Position numbers and translations under genes: made by a program
Shown here: positions 1-4,576 of the stretch, in pieces
Position numbering within the stretch: position 1 is the stretch's first letter
Layout of the letters: each line of letters begins with the position of its first letter
Notes under the pieces: model-generated
The model's database searches: none
The model's input: the letters and a program-made list of their open reading frames with translations, nothing else
What the model was told of the DNA's origin: nothing
Source: Rickettsiales bacterium
GTDB taxonomy: Bacteria; Pseudomonadota; Alphaproteobacteria; Rickettsiales; UBA3002
NCBI GenBank assembly: GCA_947441895.1
Contig: CANEUT010000103.1
Span: 1 to 5,972, forward strand
DNA: 5,972 nucleotides
Direction: 5' to 3'

Positions 1-779
1 AACGCGCGAAAATTGTGGCCGAACGCTATGACCATTTGCTATGCCTGCTGCCGTTTGAGCCGCCTTATTTCACCGCCGAGAACCTGCCTACCAGCTTCAT
101 TGGCCACGAAATTGCCTGGTGGTGGAAGTCGCGGTCGCGTGGCGACAGCAATTCATTTTATAAAGCATTCCAGCTTGATTCTACCGCCCCTCTCCTCGCC
201 GTTTTTCCGGGCAGTCGCAAAGGTGAGATTGATCGCCTATGGCCCAGCTTCCGCGAGGCGATTGAAACATTGCGCGTGAATATTCCCAATCTGCAAGTGG
301 CCATTCAAGTGCCTGAAGTGCTGCTGCCGCGCATGCAGGCTGAAACAAAAAATTGGAGCGTGGCACCACTGCTCATCAGTAATGCGGACCATAAAAAAGA
401 TTTGTTTGCAGCAAGCACTGCGGCCCTTGCAAAATCGGGCACCATTGGGCTGGAATGTGCACTGGCTAGACTTCCCAGCATCATCGCTTACAAGGCCAAC
501 GCGCTAAGCGCCTTCCTGCTTCGGCGCATGATTAAAGTGAAATATGTGAACCTCGCCAATATTCTGGCCGATAAAATGGTGATCCCTGAACTGATTCAGG
601 AAAATTGCACGGCAGAAAAAATGGTGGAAGCTTTGCAACCATTGCTGACCGATGAAACCGCCCGTAATGCGCAGCGCGTGGAGCTCACACGCATCGCCGA
701 ACAGCTTGGCACCGGTGATGCACAATCCCCCAGTGAAAAAGCTGCTGATATTTTGTTGGGGTTGGTGACGCAGAAATAA
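1..779 (+). CDS. lpxB: Lipid-A-disaccharide synthase LpxB, 3' part (5' end outside window)
   Basis: LpxB is a peripheral inner-membrane glycosyltransferase (family GT19). It joins UDP-2,3-diacylglucosamine to lipid X to form the tetraacyl disaccharide precursor of lipid A. The frame is open from base 3 (Arg-Ala-Lys-Ile before the GTG at 15), so the gene starts upstream and that GTG is internal. About 258 residues are visible, against roughly 390 for the full family. Visible motifs, counted from base 3, are LLPFEPPYF near residue 15, FIGHE near 32, the PGSRKGEI loop near 69-76, KSGTIGLECAL near 144-154, and VKYVNLANIL followed by VIPELIQ near 179-199. The last three are the hallmark C-terminal nucleotide-sugar-binding region. 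The segment after GHE (WWWKSRSRGDSNSFYKAF) is unusual in composition but roughly normal in length. The gene ends in TAA, 5 bp before a 68-bp palindrome, and converges on recG. Identification is firm. Confidence 0.95.
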   Translation, partial: RAKIVAERYDHLLCLLPFEPPYFTAENLPTSFIGHEIAWWWKSRSRGDSNSFYKAFQLDSTAPLLAVFPGSRKGEIDRLWPSFREAIETLRVNIPNLQVAIQVPEVLLPRMQAETKNWSVAPLLISNADHKKDLFAASTAALAKSGTIGLECALARLPSIIAYKANALSAFLLRRMIKVKYVNLANILADKMVIPELIQENCTAEKMVEALQPLLTDETARNAQRVELTRIAEQLGTGDAQSPSEKAADILLGLVTQK

Positions 780-784
780 TTTTC

Positions 785-852
785 TGTCATTCTGAGGCGT
801 AGCCGAAGAATCTCGTGCGCCTAATAGATCCTTCGCTTTGCTCAGGATGACA
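785..852. repeat. 68-bp imperfect palindromic repeat, copy 1 (intergenic)
   Basis: The left arm begins TGTCATTCTGAG and the right arm ends CTCAGGATGACA, so the outer 12 bases pair with one mismatch. Inner arm parts (GCCGAAGAATCT against AGATCCTTCGCTTTG) pair imperfectly around a 12-base loop at 814-825. A second 68-bp copy in the same orientation with nearly the same arms but a different loop lies at 5806-5873. This copy fills nearly all of the gap between the convergent ends of lpxB and recG, so it could act as a two-way transcription terminator. However, only short T-rich tails follow it (ATATTTTC on the + side), so a classical intrinsic terminator is uncertain. From memory, palindromes of this TCATTCTGAG...CTCAGGATGA type are scattered through many bacterial genomes. 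No transposase accompanies it. Confidence 0.85.
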
Positions 853-861
853 ATATTTTCG

Positions 862-3006
862 TCACACCGACTTCAGCTGCGCCATGGCCGCATCATATTC
901 AAACAGGCCCAGCAACAAGCGCAGCGCCTCGCCGCGCGCATTCAGCAAATCAGGATCGCGATGCAGAATTAGCTTCGCATCATCATGCGCAATGCGGATG
1001 AGATTCAGGTGATGCGACATATCCACCAGAATAAAATCCGGCAGTCCGGTTTGGCGCATGCCCAGCATGTCGCCCGCGCCGCGCAGCCGTAAATCTTCTT
1101 CGGCAATTAAAAATCCATCATTGGTTTGGCGCAGAATATTAAGGCGATCCTTCGCATTTTGCGAAAGCGTATCATGATAGAGCAGCACACAGCGCGAGGC
1201 TTTGTCGCTGCGCCCCACACGTCCACGCAGCTGGTGAAGCTGAGCCAAACCAAACCGCTCGGCATGTTCCACCACCATCACCGTGGCTTCGGGCACATTC
1301 ACCCCCACCTCCACCACGGTGGTGGCCACCAGCAACTGCAGTTCGCCATGCGCATAGGCCTGCATCACTTTCTCGCGCTCGGGCAGCTTCATGCGCCCGT
1401 GCATGAGCCCCACTTTGCCGGGAAAACGCTCATTCAATTCTTTAAAGCGCTCTTCGGCGGCGGCCAAATCAAGCTTCATCACATTTTCGGCCGATTCATC
1501 CTGCGCCTCAATCAGCGGACATACCCAATAGGCTTTTTCGCCTGCTGCCAACACGCGCGACAGACCATCAATCACCTCATCCATGCGCCCGGCGGGCACG
1601 GCCAGCGTGTTGATTTCTTTGCGGCCCGGCGGACGTTCCGTGAGGGCGGAAATTTCCATATCGCCATAAAATGTCATGCATAAACTGCGGGGAATGGGCG
1701 TGGCTGTCATTTGCAGCAAATGCGGTGCGCGGCCCTTACCCGCCAATTTCATGCGTTGCCCCACACCAAACCGGTGCTGCTCATCCACCACCATCAGTCC
1801 CAGCGCTTTGAATTCAACATTGTCTTGAAATAGCGCGTGGGTGCCCACCACCATATCCACCTCGCCCGCTGCCATTTGCGCGCGCATCGCTTCCTGCGCG
1901 GGCTTTTTCATTTTGCCCGAGAGCAGCGCAATGCGCATGCCCAGCACATCGGCCAGTGGTTGAAGCGTCTCCATATGTTGCCGCGCCAGCAAATCCGTCG
2001 GTGCCATAAGACACGCCTGCAAACCACTGCCCACCGCTTGCGCCATGGCTGCAAAGGCAAGAATGGTTTTGCCGCTGCCCACATCACCCTGCAGCAGCCG
2101 CACCATGCGAGTGCCCGCGCCCATGTCAGCGCGAATATCAGCCAGAATATTTTCCTGCCCCTGCGTGAGGGTGAAGGGCAGCGCACTGCGCCATTTTTTT
2201 TCCAGCGCTGCGTCAAACCGGATGGGATAGGATTTTTGCCGCTGCTCCATGCGCCGCGCCAACGCCAGCGCCAGCTGATTCGCCAGCAATTCATCATACG
2301 CCAGCCGCATGCGCGGCGGCGCAGCGGGGGTGATGTCGGCCTCGGTGGAGGGATGATGGAGTGTATGCAGCGCTTGCGTGAGCGATGGCAGTTGATGTTC
2401 CTGCATAAACGCGGCATCCAGCCATTCCGGCAGCGGCCGCACCGTTGCCAATGCCTGCGCCATGGCCTTTTGCACCATGCGCTGCGAGAGGCCAGCAGTG
2501 AGTGGATAAAGCGGCGCAAGCCGAAGCACTTCGGACGCTTTTTCGGGTGCGGCCATCACATCGGGGTGGGCCATGGTGGGGGTTCCATCATACCACTCCA
2601 CCGCACCGCAAATAATGCGCTTGCTGCCCACCGGCAGTTGCCGCGCCAGATAATCATTCTTCACGTGGAAGAAGGTCAGCATCATCATGCCGGTATCGTC
2701 ATACGCCACCACACGATAAGGAATGCGCCGGCGAATATTGGGCGGTGCCACATGTTCGGTAATGGTTACTTCCACCGTGGCATAGCTTCCCGCCTCAAGC
2801 GCGCTGATGAGCGTGACACGCCGGCGATCAACCAATCCACTCGGCAAATGGAATAATAAATCGCGCAAAATTGGGTCGCGCGTGGCGACTTCCTCCACCG
2901 CACGGGTGGGACGCAGCAGTTTGGCTAAAAAAGCGGTGGATGCCGGGCCGATGAATTTAAGCGCCGTCACCGCAGTGAACCAGGGATAAAGCGCCGATGC
3001 GCGCAT
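862..3006 (-). CDS. recG: ATP-dependent DNA helicase RecG
   Basis: RecG is a superfamily 2 double-stranded DNA translocase that reverses stalled replication forks and migrates branched recombination intermediates. The 714-residue product is close to the usual 690-700. An N-terminal region and an OB-fold wedge domain (about 60-155) precede the helicase core. Visible motifs are LLQGDVGSGKT (Walker A, 304-314), APTDLLARQH (Ia, 335-344), VVDEQHRF (Walker B, 406-413), TATPIPRSL (III, 434-442), ATTVVEVGVNVP (561-572), QLRGRVGRS (VI, 592-600), and a TRG-like translocation motif DLRLRGAGDMLGMRQTG (638-654). All catalytic residues appear intact. The ATG at 3006 gives the family-like start MRxSALYPWF. 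It follows the stop of the PAS/GGDEF-like gene by one base (TAA-C-ATG) and lacks a strong Shine-Dalgarno, so translation is probably coupled. The TGA stop faces lpxB across the palindrome at 785-852. Long ORFs on the opposite strand here are shadows. Confidence 0.98.
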   Translation of the reverse strand: MRASALYPWFTAVTALKFIGPASTAFLAKLLRPTRAVEEVATRDPILRDLLFHLPSGLVDRRRVTLISALEAGSYATVEVTITEHVAPPNIRRRIPYRVVAYDDTGMMMLTFFHVKNDYLARQLPVGSKRIICGAVEWYDGTPTMAHPDVMAAPEKASEVLRLAPLYPLTAGLSQRMVQKAMAQALATVRPLPEWLDAAFMQEHQLPSLTQALHTLHHPSTEADITPAAPPRMRLAYDELLANQLALALARRMEQRQKSYPIRFDAALEKKWRSALPFTLTQGQENILADIRADMGAGTRMVRLLQGDVGSGKTILAFAAMAQAVGSGLQACLMAPTDLLARQHMETLQPLADVLGMRIALLSGKMKKPAQEAMRAQMAAGEVDMVVGTHALFQDNVEFKALGLMVVDEQHRFGVGQRMKLAGKGRAPHLLQMTATPIPRSLCMTFYGDMEISALTERPPGRKEINTLAVPAGRMDEVIDGLSRVLAAGEKAYWVCPLIEAQDESAENVMKLDLAAAEERFKELNERFPGKVGLMHGRMKLPEREKVMQAYAHGELQLLVATTVVEVGVNVPEATVMVVEHAERFGLAQLHQLRGRVGRSDKASRCVLLYHDTLSQNAKDRLNILRQTNDGFLIAEEDLRLRGAGDMLGMRQTGLPDFILVDMSHHLNLIRIAHDDAKLILHRDPDLLNARGEALRLLLGLFEYDAAMAQLKSV

Positions 3007-3007
3007 G

Positions 3008-3985
3008 TTAGGCGCCTAGCTCAATGAGGCCATTACGCTCATCGACGCTGACATTGGCAATCGCAGCCTCGCACCGTGCCAGCAGGCTGTCGCCACGCTG
3101 CTGATCGAGCATGTCGAAGCTGATGCTGGTAGTGACCGAAAAATCGGACTTACCACCAAACTCAATGCGGTGATTACGAATGCTCCACCGCAAGCGATTA
3201 AGCACCACGCGGGTCGATTCACGGCTCATATCAAACAGAAGCAGCCCCAACGTGTGATCAGAAAGACCAAAAATCATATCTTCGGTACGGAACATGGATC
3301 GGCAGCAATTAGCCACATGCTGAAGTAGCTGCACACACCCCTGTGCGCCATAAAGTGCGAGGCTTTTTTCGTGACGATCGAGCCGGATAACGGCGAAGCC
3401 AACTGCCAAGTCACTTTCCGACAGATAGTTTTGAAGCAGTGGCAAAAAATCTTCGGCCGTAGAACGCGATACCAGGCCGGTTGCCGAATCAAGTTGTTTG
3501 CGTCCATCCAAATTCAGTTTTAAAAAATCATGAATTTTTTGACTGGCTAACACATCGCGATCATTAGGGATAACAATTTGAAACCGCGCATGCGGCCCAT
3601 CCGACATTAAGCGCGAAGTGGCGAACACCACGGGAATTTCCTCACCCGAACGATGCCGCAGGCGAATGTCGCGTTGACGCGACAAAAAATCACCCAAATC
3701 GGGGGCGTCTTGTTCAAATTCCAAATCATCCGCCAAATTTTCAGCCAGGCGCGAACCCAAAATCACTTCCAGCTTGCGGCCCAGCAATTCTTCTGACGAA
3801 TAACCCAAAAGCTTAGCAGCCGCGCTGCTTATTTCAGAAATCACAATCGATTGATCATCATTATTCTGCTGCACCAGCAGTCGCGCTTCGCCGCTTCTGG
3901 CATCGGCCGCCGCCGCAGATGATTCTAAATCCGATAATGAGTCGGCCACACACACTCCAACGCTTGCGAATTTTAGTAATAGCAC
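3008..3985 (-). CDS. PAS-domain protein with degenerate, probably inactive GGDEF domain
   Basis: The product is 325 residues. Residues about 38-140 resemble a PAS sensor domain: ISSAAAKLLGYSSEELLGRKLEVIL, then IRLRHRSGEEIPVVFATSRL and a closing strand RFQIVIPND. Residues about 164-320 resemble a GGDEF domain. DSATGLVSRSTAED (166-179) matches the DxLTGLxNR entry, LALYGAQGCVQLLQHVA (209-225) the substrate-binding helix region, and RTEDMIFGLSDHTLGLLL (233-250) the RxxDxxxRxGGDEFxxLL hairpin. SDHTL replaces GGDEF, so the metal-binding and catalytic acids are absent and cyclic-di-GMP synthesis is unlikely. No EAL domain or clear membrane segment is visible. The GTG start at 3985 is chosen for the GGGGG ribosome-binding match at 3993-3997, 7 bases upstream. 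GTG codons 10 and 12 are alternatives, since the first residues are not recognisable as domain. It is translated just upstream of recG. Its ligand and role are unknown; a sensory or scaffold function is inferred. Confidence 0.8.
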   Translation of the reverse strand: MLLLKFASVGVCVADSLSDLESSAAAADARSGEARLLVQQNNDDQSIVISEISSAAAKLLGYSSEELLGRKLEVILGSRLAENLADDLEFEQDAPDLGDFLSRQRDIRLRHRSGEEIPVVFATSRLMSDGPHARFQIVIPNDRDVLASQKIHDFLKLNLDGRKQLDSATGLVSRSTAEDFLPLLQNYLSESDLAVGFAVIRLDRHEKSLALYGAQGCVQLLQHVANCCRSMFRTEDMIFGLSDHTLGLLLFDMSRESTRVVLNRLRWSIRNHRIEFGGKSDFSVTTSISFDMLDQQRGDSLLARCEAAIANVSVDERNGLIELGA

Positions 3986-4024
3986 TATGTTGCCCCCACC
4001 ACTTTAAGAGTCAAGCAGATGCTT

Positions 4025-4047
4025 AGGCACTGTTAACATATTCTAAG
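4025..4047 (+). repeat. Left terminal inverted repeat of the 273-bp element
   Basis: This is a 23-base sequence starting AGGCACTGTTAAC, the exact reverse complement of 4275-4297. It contains the palindromic GTTAAC (4032-4037). On its minus strand it carries TAGAAT, a candidate -10 box directed out of the element toward the PAS/GGDEF-like gene. Its inner end runs into the AAGGAG at 4045-4050. Confidence 0.9.
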
Positions 4048-4068
4048 GAGATTGCGCCATGTTGTCTA
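4040..4068 (-). promoter_or_regulatory. Candidate sigma70-type promoter for the PAS/GGDEF-recG operon, inside the 273-bp element
   Basis: Read on the minus strand, TAGACA (4068-4063; 5 of 6 with TTGACA) is followed after exactly 17 bases by TAGAAT (4045-4040; 5 of 6 with TATAAT). Transcription would begin near 4033 and give a leader of about 48 bases before the GTG at 3985. The -10 box lies in the left terminal inverted repeat and the -35 box in the first internal hairpin, so the promoter would be supplied by the element. The mirror-image TAGAAT at 4277-4282 lacks a matching -35 at usual spacing. A second box nearer the gene, TTGACT at 4014-4009 on the minus strand, has no convincing -10 partner. 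This is inference from consensus matching only. Confidence 0.4.
4045..4050 (+). promoter_or_regulatory. Shine-Dalgarno-like AAGGAG before the 76-codon ORF of the element
   Basis: AAGGAG lies 8 bases upstream of the ATG at 4059, a near-ideal ribosome binding site and the best of this kind seen in the window. In a folded transcript it would be partly paired with the right end of the element (CTT at 4275-4277 and adjoining bases), so access could depend on structure. It may also be chance sequence within a palindrome arm. Confidence 0.35.
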
Positions 4069-4289
4069 TTTGGCCGAAGAACAAAGAAAAATTTGAAGGC
4101 GTAGCGGAATCTACGTCGCAGAATTTTTCTGCCATTATTCGACCAAATAGACAATGGCCCTTACGGGTTGCGACAGAAATCGTCGCTCGCTTCGTTGAAG
4201 TGGCCTTATGTAGAATGGCTACATTGCAGCCACTTCGCCTAGCGAATCAACGATTTCTGTCAGCAACGCAACTTCTTAGAATATGTTAA
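4059..4289 (+). CDS. Small ORF spanning the 273-bp element, uncertain coding status
   Basis: This is a 76-codon frame starting MLSIWPKNKEKFEG and ending in the right terminal repeat with ATQLLRIC-stop. It covers almost all of the element interior and has a strong AAGGAG 8 bases before its ATG. I recognise no domain, signal peptide or clear membrane segment. It is basic, with several Arg and Lys. Against coding: both halves of the sequence are constrained by long inverted repeats, so an open frame of this length could be fortuitous, and the protein resembles no family known to me. Its TAA overlaps the in-element ATG at 4283 that is in frame with sdhE, and ends 17 bases before the likely sdhE start. 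It would be too short for a transposase. Confidence 0.25.
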   Translation: MLSIWPKNKEKFEGVAESTSQNFSAIIRPNRQWPLRVATEIVARFVEVALCRMATLQPLRLANQRFLSATQLLRIC

Positions 4290-4297
4290 CAGTGCCT
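4275..4297 (-). repeat. Right terminal inverted repeat of the 273-bp element
   Basis: Exact reverse complement of 4025-4047. It ends 9 bases before the likely sdhE ATG at 4307. It contains an in-frame ATG at 4283 that lengthens the sdhE reading frame by eight codons, and a TAGAAT (4277-4282) that could serve as a -10 box but has no good -35 box at 16-18 bases. Confidence 0.9.
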
Positions 4298-4306
4298 GCC
4301 ACCAAC

Positions 4307-4573
4307 ATGAACCCACCTTTACCGCGCGAGCTGTGGCTTAAGCGCCTGACTTACCGTAGCTGGCATCGTGGCTGCAAAGAGACCGATCTGGTGCTTGGCA
4401 CCTATTGCGCGCGCCATGTCGAGCAGCTGAGCGCGGCCGATTTGCATTTATTTGAAGCGTTTTTGGATGAAGACGACGCTGAAATTTGGGCATGGCTGAC
4501 CGAAAAAACACCCTGCCCCAAAGCGGAATATGCACCGCTGCTGGCAACCTTGCGTGAGCTGAAAATCGCATAA
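4307..4573 (+). CDS. sdhE: FAD assembly factor SdhE (succinate dehydrogenase assembly factor 2 family)
   Basis: SdhE is a small cytoplasmic protein that helps attach FAD covalently to the flavoprotein subunit SdhA of succinate dehydrogenase. From the ATG at 4307 the product is 88 residues, typical of the family. Residues 12-30 (KRLTYRSWHRGCKETDLVLG) hold the family signature, with the conserved RGxxE at 21-25. They are followed by a helical region, FEAFLDEDDAEIWAWLTEKTPCP, matching the usual FExLLxxxDxxLxxW pattern. The same frame is open to an ATG at 4283 (eight extra residues, MLTVPATN), but that codon lies in the terminal repeat of the 273-bp element and is not family-like, so 4307 is preferred. 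Neither start has a clear Shine-Dalgarno. The stop is 3 bases before the mfd ATG, which implies one transcript. Identification is strong; the exact start is less certain. Confidence 0.9.
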   Translation: MNPPLPRELWLKRLTYRSWHRGCKETDLVLGTYCARHVEQLSAADLHLFEAFLDEDDAEIWAWLTEKTPCPKAEYAPLLATLRELKIA

Positions 4574-4576
4574 ATC

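Larger units (their letters stand above)
4025..4297. mobile_element. 273-bp MITE-like palindromic element with 23-bp perfect terminal inverted repeats
   Basis: The termini at 4025-4047 and 4275-4297 are exact reverse complements over 23 bases (outer end AGGCACTGTTAACATATTCT), and the pairing continues imperfectly inward to GCG/CGC at 4056/4267. Inside are two further long inverted structures. Hairpin 1 spans about 4056-4158, with TTGTCTATTTGG pairing with CCAAATAGACAA and inner arms AGAAAAATT/AATTTTTCT and CGTAG/CTACG. Hairpin 2 spans about 4173-4260, with ACAGAAATCG/CGATTTCTGT, GAAGTGGC/GCCACTTC and ATGTAG/CTACAT. The whole can fold as a stem with two arms. No convincing target-site duplication is seen (flanks ATGCTT and GCCACC) and no transposase is encoded, which fits a non-autonomous element moved in trans. 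Alternatively it could be a gene for a structured RNA. It occupies the intergenic region between divergent genes. Confidence 0.8.

Noticed and set aside
97..165. Trp/Ser/Arg-rich stretch of LpxB after GHE as an insertion
   Set aside because: The distance from the GHE motif to PGSR is about that expected for LpxB (roughly 33 residues), so this looks like sequence divergence and not an insertion.
1126..1683. 185-codon + strand open frame opposite the recG C-terminal half
   Set aside because: A shadow of recG: His-rich low-complexity translation, no ribosome binding site and no recognisable family.
1908..2519. 203-codon minus-strand open frame overlapping recG in another frame
   Set aside because: The Trp- and Arg-rich translation (runs such as RWRWRGAW) is typical of an out-of-frame reading of a GC-rich gene.
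1837..2856. 339-codon open frame on the + strand opposite recG
   Set aside because: It is antisense to strongly conserved RecG helicase sequence. Its translation is rich in His, Arg and Gln with no domain, as expected from the complement of a codon-biased gene.
3984..4014. Promoter formed by TTGACT (4014-4009, minus strand) directly before the PAS/GGDEF-like gene
   Set aside because: At 17-bp spacing the -10 would be AACATA (2 of 6). At 19 bp CATAGT overlaps the proposed start codon. The candidate inside the element matches better.
4059..4573. A possible single gene split by a frameshift (76-codon ORF plus sdhE)
   Set aside because: SdhE is complete by itself with the normal length and its own ATG. 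The upstream ORF lies within the inverted-repeat element and has no relation to the SdhE family.
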